A DNA stretch of 42,868 nucleotides from Cellvibrionaceae bacterium AOL6 (GTDB lineage Bacteria; Pseudomonadota; Gammaproteobacteria; Pseudomonadales; Cellvibrionaceae). Below the pieces are notes generated by a model. It saw nothing but the letters and a program-made list of their open reading frames with translations, had not been told where the DNA came from and searched no databases. Made by a program: the position numbers and the translations under genes. The stretch is from assembly GCA_003265435.1 (NCBI GenBank), contig NOXC01000025.1, positions 1-42,868 on the forward strand. Reading direction: 5' to 3'. Below are positions 25,123 through 33,534 of this stretch, piece by piece. How positions within the stretch are numbered: the stretch's first letter is position 1; every line of letters begins with the position of its first letter.

Positions 25123-26055
25123 GTGCCCGCTATGTGTGGCGCCCGACCTCAAGTTAACCTGAACATGGCGAATCGACACGCAATTTTGACCCTCTACGCT
25201 GCAATCACCCTGCTGGCGTTCACGGGGCTGTTCGCCAAAGTCCTCCCCGCAGATGCGGTGACCATCACCCAGGTGCGCAGTGTTGTCGCCTGCATTGGTT
25301 TTGTACTCTTCCTTAAGCTTCAGGGGCGTACCCTGTTACTCGGTTCTTGGCGTGAATACGCCGGAGTCTATGCTCTGGGGGTCGTCGTTGGGGCGCATTG
25401 GGCGACCTTCTTTCACGCCATGCAGATCTCGACGATTGCCGTCGGCATACTTTCATTTTATAGCTATCCCGTGATCACGGTACTGATGGAGCCTTTCTTC
25501 AACCATCGTCGCCTCCGCTTCGCGGACCTCGCATCGGCCGTGATGGTGGTATATGGCATCGCCATTTTGGTGGTGGATGACTTCAGCGACCCGGGCAGTT
25601 GGGCCATCAACGACTATCTTGCGGGCGCGCTATGGGGTGTGGCCTCGGCGGTGCTGATGTCGGTGCGCAACCTTTTTCAGAAATATTACTTCCCCAAAGT
25701 GCCTTCCAGCAGCCTTATGTTTCACCAAATCGTCGCGATTTGTATCTTTGCCGCGCCGCTGGTTGATTTCCAAGCGGTGGCCGCGTTTGACGTCAACACC
25801 TGGTGGTTAGTCGTGGCGCTGGGTCTGTTTGCGACTGCGGCCGGCCACACTCTGATTGTTGTCAGCCTCAAAACGCTCCCGGCGAAGTCCGTTGCGATGA
25901 TCAGCTGTCTTCAGCCTCTACTCGCCATCTTTCTCGGTTGGCTCGTCCTCGATGAGAATCCATCCCAGCAGGTCTACATCGGCGGAGCCCTGATCATCAC
26001 CGTCGCCCTCTACGAAAGTTGGCGACAATCCCGCAAAGTACTCCCCACCGTCTAA
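25123..26055 (+). CDS. DMT-superfamily (EamA) transporter
   Basis: An inner-membrane protein of up to 310 residues with about ten hydrophobic helices arranged as two EamA repeats (roughly 20-150 and 165-300). The second repeat carries the typical A-K-S-V-A-M-I-S-C-L-Q-P-L-L-A-I-F-L-G end. Substrates of such drug/metabolite exporters cannot be read from sequence. The GTG at 25123 has a G-rich ribosome-binding site seven bases upstream, but the ATG at 25165 would start just before the first helix, as in most relatives, so the start is open. No partner gene is adjacent. Confidence 0.88.
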   Translation: MPAMCGARPQVNLNMANRHAILTLYAAITLLAFTGLFAKVLPADAVTITQVRSVVACIGFVLFLKLQGRTLLLGSWREYAGVYALGVVVGAHWATFFHAMQISTIAVGILSFYSYPVITVLMEPFFNHRRLRFADLASAVMVVYGIAILVVDDFSDPGSWAINDYLAGALWGVASAVLMSVRNLFQKYYFPKVPSSSLMFHQIVAICIFAAPLVDFQAVAAFDVNTWWLVVALGLFATAAGHTLIVVSLKTLPAKSVAMISCLQPLLAIFLGWLVLDENPSQQVYIGGALIITVALYESWRQSRKVLPTV

Positions 26056-26060
26056 TCCAA

Positions 26061-26124
26061 CAATGTATCCCTTGGGGTCAGACCCCAGCGCATGCGCCGG
26101 GGTCTGACCCCAAGGGATACATTG
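26061..26124. repeat. Long perfect palindromic repeat, REP/BIME-like, copy 1
   Basis: Two 26-base arms (26061-26086 and 26099-26124) pair perfectly around a 12-base loop, whose inner ten bases are themselves palindromic. Each arm includes GGGGTCAGACCCC or its complement. It lies between the EamA gene and the Kef gene. A near-identical element is at 41326-41385 and a partial one at the window end. Confidence 0.9.
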
Positions 26125-26167
26125 TGTCGTGCTATAGTGCGGGCAGTGATTTTTGGGGGAGTTGGTT

Positions 26168-27940
26168 TTGGATTCGCACGCGCTTTTAAATGTATTGGCT
26201 TATCTTGCCGCGGCTGTGGTTGCGGTGCCGTTGTTCCGATGGCTCGGGCTTGGCGCCATTCTCGGGTACTTGATTGCCGGGGCGGTGATCGGGCCGCAGG
26301 GGCTCCATTTGATTCACCACCCTGAACACGCCCTGCATTTTGCAGAATTTGGTGTGGTCATGCTGCTTTTTGTAATTGGCTTGGAGCTGAACCCCGAAAA
26401 GCTTTGGCGCATGCGCGCTCAGATTTCTCTGCTGGGAGGCGGGCAGCTGTTGCTCTCGGCGGCATTGATTGCCCTGCTGATTGTTTTGCTGTTCCAGTTC
26501 AGTTGGCAGGCTGCCGTCTTGCTTGGTTTGACCGTTGGCTTGTCGTCCACTGCGTTTGCGGTGCAGTTGATGGACGAATACGGCGTGATGGCCACGGAGT
26601 GTGGCCGCAAAGGCTTTTCAATTCTGCTGTTGCAGGATATGGCGGTGATTCCCGTACTCCTGCTGGTGGGCTTTTGGGCGCCGCAGGAACTTGAGGCCGA
26701 TGCGCCGCACTGGTGGCTCGGTCCGCTGGCCATTGTGCTTGTGCTTCTGGCAGGGCGCTTTGTGGTGTCGCCCGTTTTAAAATTGATTGCGCAACACGGT
26801 AGCCGTGAAGTGCTGACGGCCGCGTCCTTGCTGATTGTACTGGGCACGGCGGTGGTGATGCAGAGCGTCGGGATGAGTATGGGCATGGGTGCGTTCCTCG
26901 CGGGAATCATCCTTGCAAACTCGCATTATCGTCATCAGCTCGAGGCGGACATCGAGCCTTTCAAAGGCTTGCTCTTAGGCCTGTTTTTCATCGCCGTCGG
27001 TATGACGCTGGATCTCGCGCTGTTATTGCATGCACCCCTGTTAATCCTCGGTTTAGCGCTTGGCTTGATGGCGCTGAAAACGGCAGTGATCGTACTGTTG
27101 CTGCGCGCCAGTGGTACTGATTGGCGCAATGGCATTGTGCTTGCGCTCATGCTGTCTCAGGGTGGCGAGTTTGCGTTTGTGGTGATGGCGAAAGCGCAGG
27201 GACTCGGCATGTTCGAGCAATCCATCGTGGATTACACCGTATTGGTGGTCGGGGTCTCGATGGCGCTGACGGCGCCGCTGGTCATGGCCGCGAGAGCCTT
27301 GCTACCCAAACCTTCGACCGATACGCGCGACTATGACAAGGGCCACGATGAGGAGCCGGAGGTCATTATTTGTGGCTTTGGGCGTTTTGGGCAGATTGTA
27401 GGGCGTATCCTCGCAGCAAACGGCCAAACCTTCACGGCGTTAGATAAAGACCCCTCGCACGTGGATTTTGTGAAGCGCTTTGGCAACAAAATTTTCTATG
27501 GCGATGCTAAACGTCAGGATTTGCTGGAAGCTGCGGGCATTCATCATGCGCGAGTGATTGTGGTTGCGGTCGATAAGATCGAAGAGTCGATGGCCATCGT
27601 CAAACATGTGCGCGCCATGTGTCCCGACCTTCGCATCATCGCGCGTGCGCACAATCGTATGCATGTGTATCGGCTGATGGAGGCCGGGGTGACAGATATT
27701 GTGCGCGAGATGTTCGAAAGCAGCCTCGTTGCCGCGCGTGATACCTTGATGGCGATTGGTTACACAGAGAGCCAAGCCTTGAGGAAGGTCGATATTTTCC
27801 GGAAACACGATGAGTCATTGTTGAATCAGGCGGCAAGTCACAAAGACGATACGGACACTTTGATCGCCATTTCAGAACAGGGACGCAAAGAGCTTGAACA
27901 ATTGTTTGGCAATGACAGGGAACAATCGGGAAACAGCTAA
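26168..27940 (+). CDS. Kef-type glutathione-regulated K+/H+ antiporter family protein
   Basis: Protein of 590 residues. The N-terminal Na+/H+-exchanger-like domain (about 5-375) has 11-13 helices, including L-G-Y-L-I-A-G-A-V-I-G-P-Q-G-L and M-G-M-G-A-F-L-A-G-I. The C-terminal Rossmann RCK/TrkA-N domain (about 400-520) begins V-I-I-C-G-F-G-R-F-G-Q-I-V-G. This is the KefB/KefC layout, used to export K+ and acidify the cytoplasm under electrophile stress. I chose the TTG at 26168 because it gives M-D-S-H, the start of E. coli KefC, and has GGGGGA seven bases upstream. No KefF/KefG quinone oxidoreductase gene is adjacent. Confidence 0.92.
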   Translation: MDSHALLNVLAYLAAAVVAVPLFRWLGLGAILGYLIAGAVIGPQGLHLIHHPEHALHFAEFGVVMLLFVIGLELNPEKLWRMRAQISLLGGGQLLLSAALIALLIVLLFQFSWQAAVLLGLTVGLSSTAFAVQLMDEYGVMATECGRKGFSILLLQDMAVIPVLLLVGFWAPQELEADAPHWWLGPLAIVLVLLAGRFVVSPVLKLIAQHGSREVLTAASLLIVLGTAVVMQSVGMSMGMGAFLAGIILANSHYRHQLEADIEPFKGLLLGLFFIAVGMTLDLALLLHAPLLILGLALGLMALKTAVIVLLLRASGTDWRNGIVLALMLSQGGEFAFVVMAKAQGLGMFEQSIVDYTVLVVGVSMALTAPLVMAARALLPKPSTDTRDYDKGHDEEPEVIICGFGRFGQIVGRILAANGQTFTALDKDPSHVDFVKRFGNKIFYGDAKRQDLLEAAGIHHARVIVVAVDKIEESMAIVKHVRAMCPDLRIIARAHNRMHVYRLMEAGVTDIVREMFESSLVAARDTLMAIGYTESQALRKVDIFRKHDESLLNQAASHKDDTDTLIAISEQGRKELEQLFGNDREQSGNS

Positions 27941-27965
27941 AAAAACGAGGACGTCCCTGTCCTCG
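27939..27965 (-). terminator. Terminator of fbp (minus strand)
   Basis: A 7-bp GC-rich stem (27946-27952 with 27959-27965) is followed on the minus strand by a run of seven Ts. It lies just after the fbp stop and may also serve the convergent Kef gene in the other direction. Confidence 0.75.
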
Positions 27966-27998
27966 ATGGCAATCAACTGGTAAAAATCGGTGCGGGGC

Positions 27999-29009
27999 TT
28001 AACGGTCTTCTTCGGCGATGAAACGCTCGACGTCTTTGACCATATTGCGTGAGCCTACGAAGAACGGCGTGCGTTGGTGCAACTCTTCGGGGGGGATCTC
28101 AAGGATGCGGCGACGCCCGTCAGAAGCCATGCCGCCCGCCTGCTCGGCAATCATCGCGATGGGATTACATTCGTAAAGCAGGCGTAACTTCCCGTTGGGA
28201 TTCCCCGCGTAGGAGGGGTAGAAGTACAGCCCACCTTTCAGCAGGTTTCGGTGGAAGTCGGCAACGAGCGATCCGATATAGCGCGATGTATAAGGGCGCG
28301 AACTGTCCGGGTCGATCTCCTGACAGTGCTTGATGTAGCGCTTCACACCTTGCGGAAAGTGCACGTAATTGCCCTCATTGACCGAGTAAATGCGGCCATC
28401 TTCGGGCAGCTGCATGTTTTCATGTGATAAGTAGAAAACGCCGATAGACGGATCAAAGGTGAAACCGTTTACACCATTGCCCGTCGTATACACCAGCATG
28501 GTGCTAGAACCGAAGATCACGTAACCGGCGGCAACCTGCTCCGTACCGGGCTGGAGAAAGTCTTCCAGCATCACTGGGCCGTCGGGCGGAGAGACACGCT
28601 TGTAGATAGAAAAGATGGTGCCCACGGCGACGTTCACGTCTATGTTGGAGGAGCCATCGACAGGGTCGATCAAAACAACGTACTTGCTGCCGCGTGAGAG
28701 GGGCTGTGTAAACTCGACGAAGTGCTCTTCTTCTTCTGATGCTAAGCCACAGACCAGGCCACGAGCGGCTAGCGCGGCTTTGAACTTTTCATTCGCATAC
28801 AGGTCCAGTTTTTGCTGCTGTTCACCCTGTACATTTTCAATGCCAGAGAGGCCAACGATGTCGGCAATGCCCGCTTTATTGATTTCGCGGTGAACCAGCT
28901 TGGACGCGAGGCGAATGGCGCCGAAGATCTGACTTAAATCGCCGGTGGCATCGGCGCGTTCGTGTTGCTTTTTGATGACAAACTCACCAAGGGTGATCAG
29001 GTCTTTCAA
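27999..29009 (-). CDS. fbp: Fructose-1,6-bisphosphatase, class 1
   Basis: Protein of 336 residues, the usual length. It hydrolyses fructose-1,6-bisphosphate in gluconeogenesis. Visible are the metal-binding S-E-E-E segment near residue 91, [10 protein letters not shown] (about 117-126) and the C-terminal [14 protein letters not shown] motif. It is divergent from the SDR gene of the alginate pathway. The 234-base gap between them holds a likely GntR operator, which would make sense because growth on alginate-derived pyruvate and triose phosphate needs this enzyme. Confidence 0.97.
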   Translation of the reverse strand: MKDLITLGEFVIKKQHERADATGDLSQIFGAIRLASKLVHREINKAGIADIVGLSGIENVQGEQQQKLDLYANEKFKAALAARGLVCGLASEEEEHFVEFTQPLSRGSKYVVLIDPVDGSSNIDVNVAVGTIFSIYKRVSPPDGPVMLEDFLQPGTEQVAAGYVIFGSSTMLVYTTGNGVNGFTFDPSIGVFYLSHENMQLPEDGRIYSVNEGNYVHFPQGVKRYIKHCQEIDPDSSRPYTSRYIGSLVADFHRNLLKGGLYFYPSYAGNPNGKLRLLYECNPIAMIAEQAGGMASDGRRRILEIPPEELHQRTPFFVGSRNMVKDVERFIAEEDR

Positions 29010-29090
29010 GTTTTGCTCCTGCGTGTGTAGCGGGCCGCTCAGGCGACTCTTAGATCGAACAATAGATCGAATATGGGCTCATTTTTGGCA

Positions 29091-29105
29091 ATTGGGTAGT
29101 CCAAT
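29091..29105. promoter_or_regulatory. Putative GntR operator between fbp and the SDR gene
   Basis: ATTGGGTAGTCCAAT is a 5-bp inverted repeat with a 5-base centre. The same 15-mer, with one central base changed, occurs at 30990-31004 before gntR and the PL6 lyase gene. A further CCAATTGG palindrome lies at 29111-29118, next to a possible -35 element. Confidence 0.7.
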
Positions 29106-29119
29106 AATTACCAATTGGG

Positions 29120-29148
29120 TTGACAGAAATCTACACATTGGATAAGTT
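29120..29148 (+). promoter_or_regulatory. Possible sigma-70 promoter of the SDR gene
   Basis: TTGACA at 29120-29125 with a weak -10 candidate (GATAAG at 29141 or TAAGTT at 29143). The -35 adjoins the CCAATTGG half-site, so a repressor bound there would block it. Confidence 0.35.
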
Positions 29149-29243
29149 GGTGTCAATTGATTTTGCGGGCTGGATGCATTTTCATGAGCTCCATCCAGCT
29201 TCCGATTCAATGCACTTATTAAGAAACAGGTTTGGAGATATCA

Positions 29244-29990
29244 ATGAAAGATAACGATAAGGTAGCGCTTGTTACTGGCGGTGGACGTGATATTGGACGC
29301 GCGTGCACCCTGGAGCTGGCTCGACGCGGGTACAAAATCGCGTTGACTTACCACGCAAGTGCTGACCCCGCGAACGCTGCGGTGAAAGATATTGAAGCGG
29401 CAGGTGGCGAAGCCATCGCCCTGCAGGCCGATCTGACGGACGCTGCCCAGGTACAGCAAATGGTCAGCGACGTGATTGCACGATTCGACAAAATCGACTG
29501 CTTAGTCCATGTGTCAGGCGGCTTGCTCAAGCGCGTTAAAATTGCAGAAATGCCACTCGATCACTGGAAGGCAGTGATGGATGTGAACCTGACTTCTCTG
29601 TTCATGGTTTGCAATGCGGTGATCCCACATATGCCAACGGGTTCGAGCATTGTGACCTTCTCGTCTCAAGCGGCGCGTGATGGCGGCGGCGGTGGCGCGA
29701 TTGCGTATGCGGCTTCCAAAGGCGCGGTGATGACGTTCACACGCGGTCTCGCAAAAGAGCTCGGCCCCGATATTCGAGTCAACAGCGTTTGCCCTGGCAT
29801 GATCAGCACCACCTTCCACGATACTTTCACCGTAGATCAAGTGCGCGCGAACGTGGCGGCATCGACGTGTCTGAAGCGCGAAGGCAGTGCCGACGAGGTG
29901 GCGAAATTGGTTGGCTATCTGGCCTCGGATGAAGCCTCTTACATGACGGGCAATTGCGTCGATATTAACGGCGGCTTGTTATTCTCTTAA
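29244..29990 (+). CDS. SDR-family oxidoreductase, probable DEH reductase of alginate catabolism
   Basis: Classical short-chain dehydrogenase of 248 residues: T-G-G-G-R-D-I-G nucleotide-binding loop (about 11-18), H-V-S-G-G, catalytic Ser in V-T-F-S-S-Q, Y-A-A-S-K-G active-site pair, and P-G-M-I cofactor loop. In alginate users an SDR of this kind reduces 4-deoxy-L-erythro-5-hexoseulose uronate (DEH) to 2-keto-3-deoxygluconate with NAD(P)H. Its place near PL6, PL17, kdgF, kdgK and eda supports that role, which is not proven by sequence. The ATG at 29244 has GGAG six bases upstream. It is divergent from fbp, with a likely GntR operator between. Confidence 0.85.
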   Translation: MKDNDKVALVTGGGRDIGRACTLELARRGYKIALTYHASADPANAAVKDIEAAGGEAIALQADLTDAAQVQQMVSDVIARFDKIDCLVHVSGGLLKRVKIAEMPLDHWKAVMDVNLTSLFMVCNAVIPHMPTGSSIVTFSSQAARDGGGGGAIAYAASKGAVMTFTRGLAKELGPDIRVNSVCPGMISTTFHDTFTVDQVRANVAASTCLKREGSADEVAKLVGYLASDEASYMTGNCVDINGGLLFS

Positions 29991-30012
29991 TGCGCACGTT
30001 TTCCTGAGGTTT

Positions 30013-30070
30013 GGCGGACTCACAACGTCCGCCGAGCCAGGGCAGGCATATCATGCCTGCCTGCTTTCCT
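30013..30070 (+). terminator. Tandem hairpins after the SDR gene
   Basis: Two perfect stems: 30013-30019 with 30027-30033 (7 bp) and 30041-30049 with 30053-30061 (9 bp), the second followed by a pyrimidine-rich TGCTTTCCTTCTT. The SDR gene and gntR converge here. Confidence 0.6.
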
Positions 30071-30104
30071 TCTTGGTGGCTGCTCTGGCCTCTCGCTATT
30101 GCGC

Positions 30105-30848
30105 TTACTGCAATGAGCTCACAACACGATTCAACGAATACAGATCACGCGTTTCGCTGGTTCGGCGTTTAATCTCTTCCATCGCCTGAGCTTCACTCGC
30201 ATCAAACAAGGCATTGATCAATCGATTGAAGTGTTCGTGCATGGCCGCACGCGCTTTGGCAGGGTTGCCGGCTTTGATTGCGTCAAAAATATCGCGATGT
30301 TCCTGGATGCGGGCTTCGTGGCTTTGATGATTGCAGACACCGCGATACGCTGCCTTGATAGACGGCGCGTTTTCACGCAGATCCCACAGGTTCAAAATGC
30401 TGAGCAGGACGGCCTGGTTGCGCGTTGCGCGTGCAATGGTGAGGTGGAATTCGCGATCCGCGTCGTCGGGCTTTGGCCCGCTGAGCATGTCCTGCAGTGT
30501 ACGCTCCAAAGTTGCGAGCTCTTCTGCTGTGATCGTTGCGGCTGCCAGCGCGGCCGCTTCGCCTTCAATCAACGCTCGCGCTTGGGTCAGCTCAAAAGCG
30601 CTGATTTTGTCCGCGGACGGGATGGAGGCCTTGGGCTCACAGACATAGACACCGGAGCCCGTGATCACCTCTACCTTGCCCATCACTTCGAGGGCGATAA
30701 CCGCTTCGCGCAGGGTGGGGCGGCTTACGTTCAGCTCTTCCGAGAGTTCCCGGCCGGGCGGAATACGGCTTCCGGGTGGATAGACCCCTCTGTCAATCAG
30801 GTCGGCCAGTTTCTCGGCCACTTGCATGAATAGTCGCTTATTTTTCAT
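30105..30848 (-). CDS. GntR/FadR-family transcriptional regulator with FCD ligand domain
   Basis: Protein of 247 residues. The N-terminal winged helix (about 5-75) has I-P-P-G-R-E-L-S-E-E-L-N-V-S-R-P-T-L-R-E-A-V-I-A-L, the GntR signature. The C-terminal FCD domain (about 95-225) is helical with the metal/ligand-binding R-E-F-H and H-E-x-I pattern (D-R-E-F-H-L-T and Q-E-H-R-D-I-F-D-A-I). Such regulators usually sense a carboxylic acid; here KDG or DEH is likely. I chose the ATG at 30848 (M-K-N-K-R-L-F) since the 36 residues before it in the open frame are unlike the family. It is divergent from the PL6 gene with a palindromic operator between, so it is likely a repressor of the alginate genes, and of itself. 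Confidence 0.88.
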   Translation of the reverse strand: MKNKRLFMQVAEKLADLIDRGVYPPGSRIPPGRELSEELNVSRPTLREAVIALEVMGKVEVITGSGVYVCEPKASIPSADKISAFELTQARALIEGEAAALAAATITAEELATLERTLQDMLSGPKPDDADREFHLTIARATRNQAVLLSILNLWDLRENAPSIKAAYRGVCNHQSHEARIQEHRDIFDAIKAGNPAKARAAMHEHFNRLINALFDASEAQAMEEIKRRTSETRDLYSLNRVVSSLQ

Positions 30849-30989
30849 TCGCTTTGCCTGTGAATCAATCGAATCCTGCGCGGTTGTAAATTGCAGTCTA
30901 ATCTCAGCCTGAAGTAAAGCAAAATCTTTTCTTTGGGCTAGTATTTGTATTATCACTTCATAGCGTAGCTAAATCAATAGCTTAGCAAA

Positions 30990-31004
30990 ATTGGGAAGTC
31001 CAAT
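30990..31004. promoter_or_regulatory. Putative GntR operator between gntR and the alginate operon
   Basis: ATTGGGAAGTCCAAT, an inverted repeat of ATTGG and CCAAT around five bases. It differs from the site at 29091-29105 by one central base. It is placed to control gntR and, from upstream, the PL6 promoter. Confidence 0.72.
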
Positions 31005-31051
31005 TTATATCTTTTGGGAAGCTAAATCTTCGTTTCTATTGCCAAATTGTA

Positions 31052-31080
31052 TTGACCTGTTGGGCTGCTTTTGCTTGAAT
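31052..31080 (+). promoter_or_regulatory. Possible promoter of the alginate operon
   Basis: TTGACC at 31052-31057 and TTGAAT at 31075-31080 with 17 bases between. The match is moderate; the GntR-type operator is about 50 bases upstream. Confidence 0.35.
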
Positions 31081-31228
31081 GAATGCACCGAAATACAACA
31101 ATAACAGTGCTAGGCCGCTTTATGATCGCGAAACATACATACCCATCCGAACTGCAGCCGTTTAGCGCTTTGTTGGTGTATCCATTCGGTTGTGACGTTA
31201 AGTTTTAATCGGGCATCTCCCTTCCTAT

Positions 31229-31254
31229 GACGGGCGCATAGCCCGTCGCTTTTT
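31229..31254 (+). terminator. Terminator-like hairpin in the leader of the PL6 gene
   Basis: A 7-bp GC-rich stem (31229-31235 with 31241-31247, 5-base loop) is followed by GCTTTTT. It ends 24 bases before the PL6 ATG. It could be an attenuator or an mRNA 5' stabiliser. Confidence 0.6.
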
Positions 31255-31278
31255 CTCCTAGAATAAGAGCCGAAGTGT

Positions 31279-33531
31279 ATGAACTTTTTCCGCAGTCTTT
31301 CCGTGACCGTCTTGGTGAGTCTACTCGCCACCTCACCTTTAGCGTTTGCCAAGGTGTACAAGGTGAATTCTGAAGACGCCTTCAATAAAGTGGCGTCCAA
31401 GCTGAAAGCGGGCGACAGCGTTGTCTTGAAAAATGGCACCTATGAAGATTTTGAGATTCTGTTGACCGGAAAAGGAACAGAAGACAAGCCCATCGAGCTG
31501 CGCGCTCAGACCAGTGGCCAAGTAGTGCTATCCGGCCAATCTAACCTTCGTTTGGCCGGGGAATACTTGGTAGTGAAGGGCCTTGTGTTCAAAGACGGGT
31601 ATACTCCAACAAAAGAAGTGATCTCGTTCCGGAAAGACAGCGATGAACTCGCTTACCACAGTCGCGTGATGGAAGTGGTCGTCGAAGAGTTCAACAATCC
31701 TGACAAGCAAGAAACCGACTATTGGGTGGCCCTGTATGGAAAGCACAATCGGTTTGATCACAGCGCCTTGGTAGGCAAGCGCAATCGTGGTGTGACCATG
31801 GCTGTGCGTTTAAACACTGAGGACAGTCAGAACAACCATCATCGCATAGACCACAACTATTTTGGTCCGCGTCCGACGTTTGGTTCCAATGGTGGTGAAA
31901 CCGTACGCGTCGGCACCAGTCACTACTCACTTACCGATTCGCATACGCTGATTGAGAACAACTATTTCGATCAGTGTAACGGTGAGGTAGAAATCATTTC
32001 TGTGAAATCCGGCTCAAATGTGTTGCGCGGCAATGTGTTCTTTGAGTCGCAAGGCACTTTGACCTTACGTCACGGCAATAACAATCTGATTGAAAACAAT
32101 GTGTTTATTGGTAACGGCGTTGAGCACACGGGCGGTATCCGAGTCATCAATAAATATCAAACCGTGCGGAACAATTACCTTGAGGGCTTGGAAGGCTATC
32201 GATTCGGCGCCGGACTGACGGTGATGAACGGTGTTCCTAATTCGCCTATCAATCGTTATCACCAGGTGGAAGGCGCGGTAATTGAAAACAATACCTTGAT
32301 TAATGTGCGTCAGGTGGGTCTTGCCGCAGGCAGCGATTCTGAGCGTTCGGCGGTACCCATTGATTCGGTCTTCCGCAATAACCTGATTTATTCTGATTCC
32401 GACAAAGCCAACATTGATGTATTTGACGATATATCCGGCCTAGCTTTCGAGGGGAACGTTTCTGGTGGTACGCTCTCTAGCAACCCCGGGCCAATGGATT
32501 ACCGGCCTGAAATGACCTTGTCGAAAGGCGAAAACGGCCTGCAGTATCCGACGGATTCTTCGCTGGACAGCGTCGGCGTAAAACACGGGCTCAAGGTGCT
32601 TGATAAAGCCGATGCGGGACCAAGCTGGTACGAAAAGAAGCCCTTGCAGGCAGCCTTTGGCTCAGGTGAGACCGTCTCTGTGGCGGCGGGAAGCGGCAAG
32701 TTGTTCGAGGCCATTGCGAAGGCCAAAAGTGGAGATGTCTTGGAGCTAGCGCCCGGCTTGTATGAAGAGCCAAAGATTATTTCCGTTGACAAGGTGCTGA
32801 CGATAAAAGCGAAGCAGCCTTTGATGTCTGAGATTCGCTTCGAGCGCTCCGCACTGTTTCAAGTAGAAAATGGTGGCAGCCTCAAACTCAGTGGTCTGAA
32901 AGTGAATGGCGTCAACGCACCAGATGGTGATGGCAATGCGGTCATTCGTACGGCGAAGTGGGGCATGTATGAAAATTACCGCCTCGACATCGAGAACAGC
33001 CACTTTTTGGATTTAGATGTGAATAAAGATTTTTCTGTGATCGCGACCGGTAAAGGTGCCTTTGCAGACGAAATTGCCTTGCGCGACGTGGTGATTTCGC
33101 AGGTGTCCGGTGATGTGATTCAGTTGAATCGTGAATTTGAAGATCGTGGTGTGTACAACGCTGAGTACGTTCGCGTAATAAATACTCAGGTTTCTGATGT
33201 GCAAGGGGCATTGTTGAATGTGTATCGTGGAGGCACAGACGAAAGCACCTTCGGGCCTCACGTCTATGTCAAAGACTCCCAGTTAAGCAACGTCGGGCAG
33301 GGCAAACGCAACAAGACGGGCGCCTCGGTGTACTTACATGGTGCGCAAGTGGTTGAACTCGCGGGGAATACGGTCGAGAACAGTGAGGGGTTTCTCGTCG
33401 AAAACACGGTTGGTGAGCCGATCGTGTCTATTGAAAATAATCTTTTTGAAAAGGCACCCGTACCGGTAGTAAAAGAGTTGGTGTTCCCTGAGCGCGACGC
33501 CGCAATGATCCGAAATAATAAGCAGAAATAG
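31279..33531 (+). CDS. Alginate lyase, polysaccharide lyase family 6 (AlyGC-like, two-domain)
   Basis: Secreted protein of 750 residues: signal peptide 1-24 (L-A-F-A), a catalytic parallel beta-helix (about 25-430) and a second beta-helix domain (about 460-750). This is the two-domain form of exo-acting PL6 enzymes such as AlyGC. K243 (in S-V-K-S-G-S-N) and R264 (in L-T-L-R-H-G-N) have the same 21-residue spacing as the catalytic Lys/Arg pair reported for AlyGC (K220/R241). It releases unsaturated monomer or short products from alginate, probably in the periplasm or outside. It is the first gene of the alginate operon, three bases before the PL17 gene. The ribosome-binding site is weak. Confidence 0.93.
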   Translation: MNFFRSLSVTVLVSLLATSPLAFAKVYKVNSEDAFNKVASKLKAGDSVVLKNGTYEDFEILLTGKGTEDKPIELRAQTSGQVVLSGQSNLRLAGEYLVVKGLVFKDGYTPTKEVISFRKDSDELAYHSRVMEVVVEEFNNPDKQETDYWVALYGKHNRFDHSALVGKRNRGVTMAVRLNTEDSQNNHHRIDHNYFGPRPTFGSNGGETVRVGTSHYSLTDSHTLIENNYFDQCNGEVEIISVKSGSNVLRGNVFFESQGTLTLRHGNNNLIENNVFIGNGVEHTGGIRVINKYQTVRNNYLEGLEGYRFGAGLTVMNGVPNSPINRYHQVEGAVIENNTLINVRQVGLAAGSDSERSAVPIDSVFRNNLIYSDSDKANIDVFDDISGLAFEGNVSGGTLSSNPGPMDYRPEMTLSKGENGLQYPTDSSLDSVGVKHGLKVLDKADAGPSWYEKKPLQAAFGSGETVSVAAGSGKLFEAIAKAKSGDVLELAPGLYEEPKIISVDKVLTIKAKQPLMSEIRFERSALFQVENGGSLKLSGLKVNGVNAPDGDGNAVIRTAKWGMYENYRLDIENSHFLDLDVNKDFSVIATGKGAFADEIALRDVVISQVSGDVIQLNREFEDRGVYNAEYVRVINTQVSDVQGALLNVYRGGTDESTFGPHVYVKDSQLSNVGQGKRNKTGASVYLHGAQVVELAGNTVENSEGFLVENTVGEPIVSIENNLFEKAPVPVVKELVFPERDAAMIRNNKQK

Positions 33532-33534
33532 AGC

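Larger units (their letters stand above)
30849..31278. other. Divergent regulatory region between gntR and the alginate operon
   Basis: 430 bases without a gene. They contain the palindromic operator (30990-31004), a candidate promoter (31052-31080) and, close to the PL6 start, a hairpin resembling a terminator (31229-31254). This leaves a leader of roughly 190 bases ahead of the PL6 gene. Confidence 0.6.

Noticed and set aside
26061-26124. Insertion sequence or transposon end
   Set aside because: No transposase or target duplication is visible; the compact hairpin form fits a REP-like element better.
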